Counted from the first letter of the stretch, positions 27,601 through 40,433 are shown. The stretch is DNA of 64,000 bases from Metopolophium dirhodum (GCF_019925205.1 NC_083567.1:14880001-14944000), one strand, 5' to 3'. Notes: a model not told the origin generated them from the letters alone. Numbers and translations are program-made.

Positions 27601-30600
27601 AATCTTGAAACAGCACATTTTTGTATCCCTGCCAATATATTTTAACTGTAACGTCTATATCTCGGCCTATACTCTATAGACTTATATTATACATCTTAAT
27701 ATCTTATATTTTAGTTTAGTTATTGTATCCTTCCTCCTTAATACATAATCGAAGTAAAACACTTGTAATATCCGGGGAACTGGCATTTACGAACAAACAC
27801 AGAAACATATTATTTTAAAATTAGATTTTGATATCGCCTGTTTATATTAAATTAGGCATTACATCCGTATTTACTGAAAACTGAAATCGCTTGCAAATGG
27901 AAAATGAATTTCACTAAACATCGATTTTAAAGCTATTTACATGAAGTAAGTACATACTATTCAATTTAAATTGAAATTAATTGAATGAATTTATAATAAC
28001 ATTTTGTTAACTAAACAATAAAAAGTAATTAAAATGTAACCTCAATCTAAAAATATATTACGTTTTTCAAAACGATGTATTTGTTTCAATATCATATCAT
28101 ATATTTTAAAACATATAAAAATTCTTTGGGACTAAATTATTAACACAACAATTTAAATTTACCTAATTAATTTCATCGGATAAAAGAAAAAGGTTGATTA
28201 TAATCGCTTTGCACACTTTATAAGTACATGGGGGGTTGGCTATCAGAAAACTACACGGGTGGACTGGTGGAGAACTATTGAGCTGGTCGCGGACGCATCC
28301 ATTGACCTAAATAAACTGGACTTTTATTCTCCATTACAAACGCGGATCAAAAAAAAAAGTATATGTTACAGTCTAACGCAGCAACACTGCATACGTTTAA
28401 AATAAATTATACAACATAATATTATAATACAGTTTGAAAAATAATAATTTGTTTAAAAAAACAAACATGAAATATTAATTTTAATTTTAATAATACTCAT
28501 AGCTCGAATGCTTAAACGGTGTCTCATTATCCTTGATCACAACATATAGCAGTTATAATAATTGTTAAAAATATTTTATCGCATATGCCATAATATAATG
28601 TTTATACATGAACAGACGTCATCACGTATTAAACATTTCAGCTAACCATGAATTCTAGGCTACGATTTAAGATAATAAGAGAAATAAGATACCTATACAT
28701 GTCGTCGAAACAATCTTCAAGAATTATAGACTTAAAGATTATATTATTATACAATTGTATATATAATATAATCTATACGACTATAATAAAACTTTAAAAT
28801 AATGTTTAAACACACAAATAAAATATAAATGTGTTGTTACATCTTACATTCTATATATCAGACGTTCTCAAACTTTTTTTAGCGTACCTAATCCATATTA
28901 TGTGTATTGAGGATCAGTCACGTTCCACTAACTACATACATCGAACTAGGTATTCAATATTATTAATAAATTATCTAAGTAAAATGTACAAATTTAGATC
29001 ATCTCAAACTAGAATCTACATTAAATAAATTTAAAAAAAAATTATTTTCATTTTAATTCATTCAAAAATGTTTAAACTTAATTATTAGTTTTAAATGTTT
29101 AAATTCATATTCAGTTTCTACATGAAATTGTGCTGTCATATATTTAAGCATTCATAGAGAATAATCTATATATAATACGAAAATAAATTATCTACTACAG
29201 TTAATACACTGTTAATAATACTAGTATTTATTTTGTACCCAAACAAAAGTAACGAGGACATTAGTTTCGCATCACAATTTAGACTAAATGACATCGTGTT
29301 TTTTATACAGAACATAAATCGTTATGTTTATACTCTCAAATTAATACAATAATTTTATTTATTAGATTACAAGCAGATGTTGATGAAGAACTATCAAATA
29401 AAAATATAAGTTCTGTAATTTATATATAATACATATCAATTATATGTACATAATATGATTACATCATTCATTTTTTATTTAATTAGGTTCTGCAAATATT
29501 AAATAAATACCGAAAATAATGATCAGATATTTATCAAATTAAATAATAGGTATGCCATGATTATTGTCTTAAAAATATTATTTATATATTCTTAATTAAT
29601 ATTTATTAAATAAATTTAGATCCATATTAGTATTAACTTCAATAAATAATAATGAATTAATATTAATTAAGTTTTTGCTCCTTGCATTCAGTCACGAAAC
29701 GTGCTCTGAGTGCAAGTACCGGCCGGTGTCATTAGTTCCCGGATGGATGACCGCGGGTGTTTTTAGTGACAAATCCTTGCCACAGATACACCATACATAC
29801 ACGTGTTCTAATCCAATCATATCCCCCTCTCCTACAAACAGCTAATGGCCATAGTTACCGGGCTTATGAACAATAAAAAACATTCATTCCACCTTTAAAA
29901 AAAAATAATAATAAATACAATATAATATGTACCTATTGTACCTAAATGTACGGATACCTATAGTCTACACATTAAATTACGACAAAACTTTTGGACGAAA
30001 ATTCAAAATTGTATTAAATTATTGAGTACAATATTATTTGGGTATACACTTAAAATAATATAATTACTACCACAACTCACAAGTGTAGTGAAACCCAATA
30101 ATGTTAGCTGTTTTAACTTTTAACTATAGCGTGTACAAGCGACTATATTGATCGAATCGGAGACTAAAATACCTATATATTTATAGCTGGTATAACTTCA
30201 AATACAATGCACTGTCCAGGTGTATGTTTAAGGTCAAAGGGGGTGATCAATTGTTTTCATGATAATATATAAATAATTTACCCCTGTATACTACCAGAGT
30301 TAAAATATAAACAAAAATATAGTTTTTTTTTATATTTACCTCGATATTTACCATAATATAGCATGTCATGATACTTTATTCGAAGCGTATTTAAAATTCA
30401 AAGAATGTTTTCGAGGACATCTTTAAAAAGTGTGACATTTAAACGTTTAACTTAATTTTAGATGACGGTATAAAAATAAATTATATTAACTAAATATTAA
30501 TAGATTGTATTGTTGTTCGTGCTACTGAAAAATAAATACTATAATTATTTACAATGCTGTTGAAATAATCGATACTGATTGAAGTTTTACTATAACAGTA

Positions 30601-33600
30601 TACATGATACTACCTACTATACTTTTATGTGCACCCACAATGTAAAAATAAAAAACTCTTTTAAAAGTCACACTTTTAAGAAATTATTTATCTCAATAAC
30701 AAAAAAGGTGGGTAAGTGGATGTCGCTCTGCTGTACAGTAGGTTACAAGTGGGTCACTGTAATGGATGGTGTTAAATTTGAATTCAATGATATAATATCA
30801 TTGTATAAGAAAAACGATTCTGAGCGAAAACGGTCAGTCGGCCTATGATATTATCAAGTATATTTGTTGATATTATTGTGAATAAAGTAATTTATATATA
30901 ACCTATTTACGTGGAGCTTTGTTTTCAAATTTCAATCATTATCTATAAAAGTTGAACATTTTATAAATTTTTACCTACAAAATAATTATTAAATTATAAA
31001 TTTGATAAATTTTGTCAAAAATTAAACTTTAAATGCTTATAAAAAAAAAATTGTGCCTATGTATTTTTAATATTTTTCAACTGCTATTAGAATGATATAT
31101 CAGGAGCCTTATATTAAATTTTCACGCTTTCTTACCCAACAAATAAAATTTTATTGATATTTATAGAAAAAAAAACTAAAAAAATTTAAAACTGACAATG
31201 TCCGTAAAAAGCTCAAAAAGAGTCAAATTATTTTCAAAATTTTATGGTGTATAGAAAATACTAATAAAAACATTCAGTGAAATTTTCAAGTATCTACAGT
31301 CATACGTTTTTTAATTACAACAAAGAAAAATTTTTATGAATTCTCAACTCAAAATAATATGCTAATTTTCGTGATTTTTCAGTATTTTGTCAAGATTTGA
31401 ACTTTAAATGCTTATAAATAAAAACTGTGACTAAGGATTTTTAATATTAGAAAATGCTAATATAAACATTCAGTCAAAATGTCATGTACCTACGGTCATT
31501 TGTTTTAGATTTGCACCAAAAACCAAAATCGATTTTCTCAAAAACAGATTTTGCGTAAAAATTCCCGTTTTTCCTTCATTTTTCTTTGTTTTTCACGTCG
31601 CGTTTGAAAACTACTGAGACATTTTTACTTTTGACCCCCCAAAGTACCAACAAGATTCACTTTCCTATCAGAAAAGTTACTGTTGAAGAAAATCCAAGCA
31701 CTTTTACTGTCCCAAATTGTGATGACAGACACAAAAAATTTTTTAAAAAAAACACATCATTTTAAATCAATACATTCTTCGCTTCGCTCAGAATCTAAAA
31801 TGTCATTAAAAATTACATTCAACTCAAGATATGGTATAAACATCCCTAGTAAGAAATGTAATTTGTAATTATTACAAATTACGAAAATGCATAGTTGGCA
31901 ATTTTAAGTGTACCTAATAATAATTTTGAATTATTAATACTATATACAAGTAGTATATAAATAATAATTATTAATTATATTAGTATTATTTATTATATTA
32001 TTACCTATAATTTTAGAAGCACGGGTTAAACTTAGTAAATTTTAAATATTTTAGATGCATATTTGTATATAATATTATAACTAAAGACCGGATTTATATG
32101 TTTTTACATATCGTTACTGGGTCTATGCAGTCTTATGAGAGTAAAAAATGTGGACGATTTGTTCAATTCTGAATGCGTAGAAAAAAGTTTTTTTTGCATA
32201 TTTGAGAATATTTCATGGGGTAGAGAATATTTAACCCATCTAGCATATTTTGGAATATTTCGTAAATTGTGAGAAAAAATTTATATTAATTTTAATATTA
32301 CGGTAGGTACCCAGGAAAAATTTTTTTGAACATTTACAATTTTTTTTTTATCATTTCCAACTCTTACTAAAGTGCAATAATATTCTATTAGAATACGCAA
32401 CTTTTAATACCTAATTAATACCTCACTATTAATATAAAATTGAAAAAAATAATTTTTAAATGCATACTAAAGCAAATAATGATGTTTATTGATTATTTTT
32501 GCATATTTTAGCATATTTTTTAAATTTTTAAGAGAATATAATGAGAATATTTGAAAGTTGTTTAGAGAATATTAGAATCATATTTTAGGTATATTAAGAG
32601 AATATAAATCCGGTATTTAATTAAAACCTAACCTATAGGTAAATTATAATATAAATATACATTTCTAATCTTTTATAATATTTAAAATTGTGATATCCAA
32701 ATATTTACAATTATCGAACTTCAATAATAATATTTGATAGTTACGGTGTGTATGGTGTATCCAACATTTGCAACTTATTTTTTAATTAATAACAGGGTAA
32801 TAACTATATCATCTATCAATTTGATATTAAACATTAAAATGATACGATACCTATAAATTATATATATAAGCGATAAGGGTGTGCCCAGGCACATTTGGCA
32901 CACCCGTAACCCAAGTGTTCAACTTATGAGTGAAGTAACATTTATTATTATGTTCTTAATTAATCCAATGATATAAGAAAAAAGAATACCAACTATTTCG
33001 TATACAACTGAATATTATAATCGATAGAAATAATAAGACTTTATAGGTTATAATTTATTACATATTATTGTTTATATTTTATGTGTTAAAAAGTTTTTCA
33101 ATTCCATTATTATTTATAAATTTATAATATATTGAATTATAAGAAATCTGTAGAAACGTGCCTAAGCAAAAATAATGACTGGAGATTAAGTATATTAATA
33201 TATTACCTAAGTCTTACAATAAACACGGGAAAATAATAATATATTGAATGGGTTAAACTCAAAAAACTGTTACATAGGTAGTCAGATTATTATTTTTATT
33301 TATAAATAGGTAAATTATTAGTTAAATATTACATATAAATACATATAAATATTAAATAATATTTAAAAATATATAAATTTAAAAATCTTCAGCTTCCTAG
33401 AGGCGATCCACTTCAGCACTATTACCAGAAATACTGAACTGAAGAATTCGCATACACGACCAATGCACTACGCCAAACTTGTAATAATTCAGACATTTAC
33501 GACATATTGACAGACCGTCATGCAAGTCGTCACTTGGTCAATAAATCAAAACGTTTTGATAAATTATTTCGTGCCTACAACCGAACAGTCTTCCAATTTT

Positions 33601-36600
33601 CAGCCACATACTACAGGAATTACCTAAATTCGCTTAGGATTGTTAAACGTAATCTGTTAAATAAAACGGAAAATAAAACGCATCGTTTATGAGCCGCTTC
33701 AACTAAAACTAACGATATAAAATGCCAATATTTACTTAAAAATTATAATAAATAGCATTAATTTAACATATAAATTGTAAAACGTATTGTTATTATTTAA
33801 ATATCAACTTTAAGATAAAGTAATTAATTACTAGAATCTATCATGTGATTATACACTTATAAATATATCATCTATTTAAATTGATATAAATTAAAATTGT
33901 AAATGCAAAGTAAATTAAAAAAGAATTTGTGTTGTCTAATACCGGAGCCGTTTGGGAATTTATAGGTTCGTGAAACCTTTTTCGACGGGAGCCGTTTGAG
34001 AACAAACAAACAGTGGGTAGTTGCCGTTTGGGTTGCACCGTTTAAATTGAGTTAACTTGTATTGAAATTATCGTATATTTTCAATGATTTACTTAAGATA
34101 ATCAAAAATGTCATTAGTACTTTTTATTCAAAATTAATCATCCATAATTAAAGCAACTGCAATGTGTCGACAAAAACAATAAATAGTTACCTAATACAAA
34201 TTTAATAATATTACATAGGCACATGGGTAATCTTTTTATATTTTAATAGTAAATGAAATCCTAATAATACACTCTACAGTATAAATATTTGAAATAAAAT
34301 ACATATTTATTTATGTAATTAAAAATAGTTAAAACAAAATTAAATACTTAATTAATTTGTATGTGAACAACTCTATTAAGTATTTAGGTATAATTTACAC
34401 ATGTTTTTTTTAACTTACCCAAGTGTTAGTTAAAAAATAAATGTTATCTAATAATTGTGTAAATAGTCATTCCATACATTATTTAGTTATTTAAATTGTT
34501 CACAAAAAGTAATTTTGTCTTTTTAATTAGTGATGACGTAAGTTAAAAAAAATGCATAATTTTATAAGATATTTATTATTTTTTATTTACTCTTCTATTA
34601 ATTTATAATACATGTAAAACGCGTTAAGACATCGAATAGCTAATTTTATGATTTTAAACAATTTAAAAACACCTACTAAAATATTATATTTGATAAATAC
34701 TTATAAGTTATAACACACAAGGATACCTACTATACTTGTGGGCAGATAATATAAAATACTTTACGCAGTATAGGAACGACTAACGTTAGTTTAGTTGTGA
34801 TGGTCTACGTTATTTTATAACCGGTTTCTTGATGTCGGTAGTATTTTTTTTCTCTACCTAACAGTTAAGTTTATCCAGAATACAAAACGTCTATAGTTCA
34901 TGTTCATCTTATTGGTATTTTTCTTGTTCTTGAAACTAATCTAGGTTTTCGCACATTTTCTTCTATCACTGCCAAATTTAAAGACAACATTCACTAGTCT
35001 TAAAAACAAACCAGTAATTTGACTTATATAAGCTTAATATTTTTAAACATTTTAATTTTGCATTATTAGAAGGACAATTTATTAAACTAAGAATATTAGT
35101 ACACGGGGCACTTAAGCGTTTATTTATTCCATACTTATGTATTTTTATTTTTTGTCATCTTAAATTAATTAAATAGTACTTATGTCAAGTTAATGCAAAT
35201 AGTAATTTTAATTTTCAATAAAGTAATAAGCAAACTAGTGTTAATCAACCATTTGTACAAAAATTGTTGCAAATATAGAAAATGTTATGTACCTTTATAC
35301 CTACCTAGTACAAAAACTAAATAAAATAAATAAGTCGAAACTTTAATAGACAACATAAAATAATGTTCGAGGTCAATGTTCTAGCGTCAACCTAATGATA
35401 GAGACTGGCGGAGCTCATTATTATTTCATAAGGTACATTGTAGAGGTGTAGTATCTGAGAATGTGGTACAACTATATAATATATAACTATAATTTATACA
35501 AGTCTAAATATCAGACTTGTGGCATAAAAATTAAAAGAAAATCATCGTTTACAAAGTAGTAGTACTAACTACAGCTATCAATCAGTTAAGGTTATAAGAT
35601 ATTTATAAAACATTAATACTATATAACTAATAAAATAAAATAAATAAAATAATACAATTTTTTAAAATAATATTGTACATCGTTTATAGCTACTATTTAT
35701 AGGTACTCCGAAATATTACATAAAAAATACAAAAATACTTCAAAAACAACCCAAAATAACGGTGAAATATATATGAACGATGATTATTGTGTCATGGTCC
35801 AGTGAAAATGATAGAATAACTAAAAACATTCGTCCTTGTGATAAATAAAAAAGTATTCCATTGTTTCCATATTGACCTGAACACAATTTCTATTAGTGAA
35901 ACTAACTTCCGACGTGGAAGTAATTTTAAAAACTAATGGACCTATACAAGTATAATAGATAAAAATAAACTAATTTATTATTTTGGATGTGTGGTAATTT
36001 ATTAATAGTCAACAATAATTATTAATATATTTAAAATTTATAATAAAAACAAAACAAAACAAAAGAAGCCCTGCCAACAAACTACCATTCGTCTCACTTC
36101 ATTCAGCTCGGCCGGGTCCCGGGATAATTATTGTATTATTATTTTAAACTAGACCGCAACACGTATCGGATTCAAAAAACGATTCTTAGCCGAGTTCGGT
36201 CTTAGGTGAACAACAATTTCATAATTTTAGATTTTTCAATGAATATTGTAGAATTATTTTTGTGAATTACAATAACTGTTTGATAAACTATTGGGAATTT
36301 TCCACTTTTCCACACCAGATCCTAATGTATATGTCCGAGTCTAATTTATATCCGATCGCCGGATATATATTATATATCGCCGGATTCGACGTTTGCATCA
36401 CTTTATCTGCTCCAAAAATGTTTACGCAACGAAAAAAACCTACAGATTACTATGACACTATAATTTCCCTTAGAATAGATATTGTTATAATTAATACCCG
36501 TTAATAAACAAAATTACAAACACTTTTAAATTTTAATACTCCACACTTCGCTCTCCTTGGCGTAGTATACTATTGATACTCGTTGTAGAGTACCTATACT

Positions 36601-39571
36601 ACGAATTCAAATTCAATTAAATAAATTTCATTGCATTATAAACAAATTATTTTAATTTTTGATCGAAGCATAATTATTTTTTCTTAGCATTCAAAACTGT
36701 TAATCTAAAGAATCACTGGTGTTAAATAATATTTGGTATACCAACCATAATTTATTTATTTTTACAAAAAGCCTCGATGAATGAGTCGTAGACTCATAAT
36801 CTCGTAGGTGTATTTTTGTATAAACGATAAAATAAAGTGGGCAGCAACATACTAAAAACGGAAACGTTTTATAATTATTATTTTTTAGAATATCAGTTAA
36901 AACCCCAGACTTATTATAGACAGAATGTGCAATTATTGCATACGTAAGACTAACAATTATTTAACTTATTTTTAGATTTTGTTAATAGTATTAATAACTG
37001 CATTCAATGTATGATATACTTACAGATATTAATCCTTTATATAAATAAATTACAAAATAAAATAACTAAAATATTAGCTCTTTAAATGATAATGCTACTG
37101 ATTAACACAAATAATACAAATAAAAATTCAAAAATTATTTATTGACATTTATAGAAAAAAACTAAATAAATTAAAAAAGTCAGTAAACAGGCAAACAGCT
37201 CAAAACGAGCCAAAATATATTGAACATTTTGTCAAATATAAAAAATGATAAAATAAACATAAAGTGTACATTTTAAGTATCTACGGTTATTCGAATTACC
37301 TACAACCAAATAAGAAAATCTGTCCATGAGAAATCGAGTGAATTTCCATGTTGTAAAGTATTGAATTTCTAACGCTCATAAAAAATTAGGTATTGTGAAT
37401 TTACGCTCAATTTTTTTTTTAATTTGCACTAACAACAATTTACGAGGAACCTCTTGTGTTACATTTTCAAGTTTTTTGACAGATATCAATAAAATAATAA
37501 TAGTAGAAAATGTAATATGCCTATAAATAGTACAACATATTTCAAAATATTATGGTGTATAGAAAATGCTAATATAAACATTTAGTGATAATTTCATGTA
37601 CCTAAAGTAATATTTTTTACAGATCCACCAAAAACCATAATCGATTTTGTCAAAAAACCATTTTGCGTAAAAATGCCCGGTTTTCCTTGGGTTTTTTTTT
37701 TTTTACGCTTTTGATAACTACTGGGAATTTTAACCTCCCGAATACACCAACTGAATTTCACTGTGTTTCAAAAACACTTTCTCATCAGAAAACCTAATGA
37801 AGTTTATTTGTGTACACAGTACACAGATACAGAAAATAAAAAAAAACCACACGTCATTGTAAAATCGCTCAACTCAGATACTAAAATACAAAATATTATG
37901 TAACTATTGTCTATTGGTGAATATTAAAAACATGTGTTTGCTTCATGTGAGAAAATTCATGACTTTATTTTAGGTATACTCGCATTTATAGGTAGGTAAG
38001 TCGTGTATTATATTGGAGATTTATAATTGCTAAAAAAATATTTTCTATAATATTATATTATTACGTAGGTACTTTGTGTCATTGCTTATAAAATATGATC
38101 AATTTATTGTATTATTTATAATAACTCTTAACAGTATGTCAATCGCAAATCAATATAATTATCCCATAATTATAGTAATGATTATTAATATGAGTAATAC
38201 AAGTAGGTACCAGTTACCTATTAATTATTATACATTTATACTTATCATTAATCAATCAATAACAGAAATAATATTTAATATAACTGAAAATGTATACTGT
38301 ATTGTAAAATAGGTATCCTCGACATATATTTTTTTTTTTGCAATTTTTAATTTCTTGGGTCTGAGCTCTGAGCTCCAGACAATTTGATGTACCTAAGTAA
38401 AATTAATATTATACTATTATACGGACTTAATATGTATATTGTATATTCTAACTTTTAGATAAGGAACTTACACACTTACTATCATCAACTTGAACAAAAA
38501 ACTCACTAACTGCAAAAACTGAAATATAGGGCAGTTTAATTCTTGTAATCAATATTTTTTTTTATTTTTTTCAAATAGTAAAATTTAATTTTGGTCAATT
38601 ATGAATTTTTGATCAAAATATAGGTACTAAGGAAGTCTTTGAAAACAGTAGGTAGACAAGTTTTAATTAGTGATATTTTACTTCAAACTTTGTTTGATAA
38701 GAAGTCAGCATGTGTAAAAATATGTAAATGGTTTAACATTACTCAAAACCAGTGGCATGTAGTATAGGGTCCAAACATTGCTTAGGCAACACCTTCAATA
38801 TTGGTGGATAGGTGGGTCATTGATATGAGGAAAATAGAACATTTTATCGGGACGTACAACAATATTATGGTAGGTAGGTCACCTAAAAGTATTTGAGCAA
38901 CACCAATTTATGTTTTTGATCATGCCACTGCTCAAAACAATAGAGTGTAAATATATTTGTATACATTGTTTTGCAATAATAATACACCAATACTACCTAC
39001 ACAAATAATCACATATCCTAACAAGATCAAAAAATTACATTACACCTGCCTTTATAAGATTAAATACTTGGATTATATCTTATCCTACTTAATACCTTCA
39101 ACCCTCATTTTAAACAAAAATCAAAATAGATTGAAAATGGTTCATACAAATTCAACGACTATTCAAACCTACCGAAGTATAGGTACCTACATTATATAAG
39201 TATTTATTTCAATAGTGTTATAGGTACCTATCATATTTAAAAAAATAATAACATTAATTTATAATAACCGTTCACTACCCACCCAAGTGTAAGCAAATGT
39301 AAGTACCAACAATTCAATCAATAGTTTTTGTCATCAAAAATTTATTAAAGATGCATTTTAAATTTATGAATGTAACTTGTCAGTAGGGTTTTAGGCTTTC
39401 AAGCTTTGACCAATACAAGTGCTAAATAACTAATTAAATATCTATAGCAATAGCATTAGCAAAACTACAAATTACCTGTTTGGTTTTTGGTAAAGTCTCC
39501 ATGCCATTAATGATCGGCGCCAAATCCATATCCTTATCTGGATGCAACGAACCGTTTTCGGCAGCCGGCAT
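12646..39571 (-). CDS. Ankyrin, full-length repeat/ZU5/death-domain form (27 exons)
   Basis: Adaptor linking membrane proteins to spectrin. Exons on the minus strand: 39571-39476, 25696-25592, 25513-25381, 25271-25108, 24321-24166, 23986-23858, 23797-23600, 23533-23237, 23137-22643, 21819-21679, 21610-21455, 21365-21267, 21190-20993, 20925-20742, 20532-20434 (cassette), 18252-18118, 17699-17593, 16568-16432, 15341-15117, 15045-14673, 14612-14408, 14338-14149, 14084-13624, 13555-13140, 13072-12952, 12884-12768, 12710-12646. The sum is 5202 nt (1733 aa), or 1700 aa without the cassette, and all phases agree. The N-terminus starts MPAAENGS; DPATSYLRAARSGN opens an array of about 24 ankyrin repeats. 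SDSEDEG closes it. FLVSFLVDARGGAMRGC and PVIIEVPHFAS mark ZU5. NMLGDNWPSLASELGI marks the death domain. The tail is short and acidic and ends DKNIL. Exon 16568-16432 (ending MWRE) is the least certain: its start was chosen by phase. No giant exon is present. Alternative first exons inside intron 1 are possible. Confidence 0.95.
15342..16431 (-). other. Ankyrin intron before the ZU5 exon
   Basis: AT-rich intron between the exon ending MWRE and the exon starting FLVSFLVD. I see no coding or repeat structure. Confidence 0.6.
16763..16990 (+). mobile_element. SINE copy 2 (5S/tRNA-like head, shared tail)
   Basis: Plus-strand element with head TGTGGCGCGGTGTGG and internal CTCCCGGATGGATGACC. It then has the tail GCTAATGGCCATAGTTGCCG and an A-rich end (AATAAAAATAAATAAAAATA). 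The head matches copies 1 and 3; the tail matches all copies. It lies in an ankyrin intron, antisense to the gene. Confidence 0.75.
18253..20433 (-). other. Ankyrin intron downstream of the cassette exon
   Basis: About 2.2 kb of very AT-rich intron. I searched for ankyrin-like, death-domain-like or other coding signatures on both strands and saw none. No clear repeat boundaries were found. Confidence 0.6.
20434..20532 (-). other. Candidate 33-codon cassette exon of ankyrin
   Basis: This 99-bp exon lies between the SDSEDEG exon and the DEDPMLND exon. It has an acceptor (gagacag) and a donor (gtaagt). It enters and leaves in phase 1, so inclusion or skipping keeps the frame. It would insert GDDVLSVIMNDYGKPAHAQH and a further dozen residues at the junction between the repeat array and the spectrin-binding core. 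Codon use is more GC-rich than the flanking introns. I do not recognise the peptide, so it may be lineage-specific. Whether it is alternatively spliced is inferred from phase only. Confidence 0.65.
21820..22642 (-). other. Ankyrin intron with a dispersed-repeat tail
   Basis: AT-rich intron between the five-repeat exon and the next one. At 22376-22430 it contains the end block acacatcattgtaaaatc...cattc...gctcagaat, also found at the ends of the elements at 31.8, 37.9 and 59.9 kb. Nothing else is recognised. Confidence 0.6.
22376..22430 (+). repeat. End fragment of the 'gctcagaat' dispersed repeat
   Basis: The sequence acacatcattgtaaaatcaa followed by tacattcattgcagtgctcagaatataaaatg closely matches 31752-31801 and, more weakly, 37850-37894 and 59885-59955. 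Only about 55 bp remain. Confidence 0.6.
26545..26916. mobile_element. hAT-type MITE (372 bp) with perfect 8-bp target duplication
   Basis: The ends are CAGGGGTCGGCAA and TTGCCGACCCCTG, perfect inverted repeats of at least 13 bp. Both sides are flanked by ATGTATAT (26537-26544 and 26917-26924). An 8-bp duplication with CAGGGG..CCCCTG termini is the signature of hAT superfamily insertion. Inside each end the words GCGGGCCAG and CGCGGGCCGC form a sub-terminal pair. No transposase is encoded, so it depends on a full element elsewhere. Confidence 0.92.
29690..29885 (+). mobile_element. SINE copy 3 (5S/tRNA-like head, shared tail)
   Basis: Contains TTCCCGGATGGATGACCG in the head, GACAAATCCTTGCCACAGAT in the middle, and CAGCTAATGGCCATAGTTAC with AATAAAAAAC at the end. 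It is slightly 5'-truncated relative to copy 2. It lies in ankyrin intron 1. Confidence 0.75.
30700..31801 (+). repeat. Dispersed repeat, copy A (about 1.1 kb, ends with inverted gattctgagcga/tcgctcagaatc)
   Basis: GATTCTGAGCGAAAACGGTC at about 30817 is matched in inverted form by TTCGCTCAGAATC at about 31782. The interior contains several direct repeats of blocks such as 'aaatgcttataaa' and 'tatagaaaatgctaatataaacattcagt'. Upstream, GTGGATGTCGCTCTGCTGT (about 30717) also recurs, diverged, at 47.1 kb. The open frame at its left edge shows no known protein. Probably a non-autonomous DNA element. Confidence 0.6.
32087..32614. mobile_element. MITE with 13-bp terminal inverted repeats (accggatttatat)
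   Basis: The left end ACCGGATTTATAT (32087) is mirrored by ATATAAATCCGGT (ending 32614). The interior is AT-rich with many 'gagaatatt' words in tandem-like arrangement near both ends. I see no coding capacity and no clear target duplication, so the superfamily is open. Confidence 0.65.
33920..34045. repeat. Clustered 'gccgtttggg' words (element remnant)
   Basis: GGAGCCGTTTGGGAAT, GGAGCCGTTTGAGAAC and TTGCCGTTTGGGTTGC occur within about 100 bp. They match, in reverse complement, the attcgcccaaacggtat repeats at 5.2 kb. Likely a remnant of one dispersed element family. Confidence 0.45.
36175..37894 (+). repeat. Dispersed repeat, copy C (same family as 30.7-31.8 kb)
   Basis: AAACGATTCTTAGCCGAG at about 36178 is a diverged version of the copy A start. 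From about 37140 on it follows copy A closely (aaaaagtcagtaaac..aaacagctcaaaacgag; cattttgcgtaaaaatgccc; acacgtcattgtaaaatcgctcaactcag). The middle (36.3-37.1 kb) differs, so either there is a nested insertion or the left end is misjudged. Confidence 0.5.
38750..38930. mobile_element. hAT-type MITE (181 bp) with perfect 8-bp target duplication
   Basis: The ends CAGTGGCATG and CATGCCACTG are perfect inverted repeats. CTCAAAAC flanks both sides (38742-38749 and 38931-38938). CAGTGGC..GCCACTG termini with 8-bp duplications place it in the hAT superfamily. It has no coding capacity. It is the insertion closest to the ankyrin start exon, about 550 bp from its donor site. Confidence 0.92.
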
Positions 39572-40433
39572 TTTTCCTTTTTAATACGTTCAAAATGTAT
39601 CCTTCAGAATCTGTCGGAAAAGTTTCTTAATCGTTTGTCCACAATTAAACCACCAAGCTGTCGATCCATTTATGGCCGTAAACCGCCAAAAATCCACTCA
39701 TATTTTACTATCACGCGCACACATTTACGATAGAGTATTGCTTAGAGGAATTGTTTTCATTTGAGATATCAAATAAAATAACAATAAAACTGCATCACCA
39801 AAACAATATTTAAACAGGCGAGGGGAAGAAAATTTCAGTTACTAACGTCGCTACAACACTATATAACGACACTACGACAGCGACTAGCGAGTAGTGACAC
39901 TGACCGCGGAAATTTTTTTGCCATAAGTGATTATAAAATATTTTAGTAAACAAACGACCACAGTGTCGCCAGCTGTTGGGTTTTTCAGAACGGCCAATTT
40001 ATTTATTGCAGTTGGTACAATCATCATCAGTCTGAAGTACGTAACGATTTTTCAGCCGTCTTTCACGGGTTAACCTGCATCGTGGTCCTAAAACACGACT
40101 CTATCAAAGCAATTCTCTTCACGCTCTTTTCATTAGAATTTTGTTTACGTCGGATGCGTTTTATTTTCAATAGGATTACTTACAATAAATTGTTCTGTGC
40201 TAAAAATCCACGGTAAAGTATTAAATCTTTTGTTGCATTATTATTTAATTATTAAATCTCAGTAATATTCAGTTTTCTCCATTTTCGGTGTCAAATTAAT
40301 GTTGTGTACTTGTGTGTTAAGTTTACCTAACCTCAATAACACGTTTTGATCACCGTCGGGGGATTTCTTGAGAGTCTTTTTAGTTTATGTCGAACGTTTT
40401 AGTTATTTCTCTCTAACTGTTGTGTTACAGATC
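39572..40433. promoter_or_regulatory. Divergent promoter region, ankyrin / RpS19
   Basis: The ankyrin start (39571, minus) and the RpS19 start (40434, plus) face away from each other across 862 bp. The segment is richer in GC than the flanks at 39840-40100 (repeated 'cgac' words). The RpS19 ATG is preceded by tgttacag, an acceptor, so its 5' leader is probably spliced and its promoter lies further left, near pyrimidine-rich words at 40060-40130. I cannot place either start site. Confidence 0.5.

Larger units (their letters stand above)
25697..39475 (-). other. Ankyrin intron 1 (13.8 kb, transposon-rich)
   Basis: Separates the 32-codon start exon from the first ankyrin-repeat exon. It holds two hAT-type MITEs, one SINE, two copies of a roughly 1.1-1.7 kb dispersed repeat and one MITE with TIR accggatttatat, listed separately. 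The remaining DNA is AT-rich. Short open frames in it show no family resemblance. Large first introns of this type often hide alternative promoters; I could not identify one. Confidence 0.85.

Noticed and set aside
36262..36504. 80-codon plus-strand open frame within the repeat-rich intron
   Set aside because: Its composition follows the AT-rich background and it overlaps a dispersed repeat; no family resemblance.
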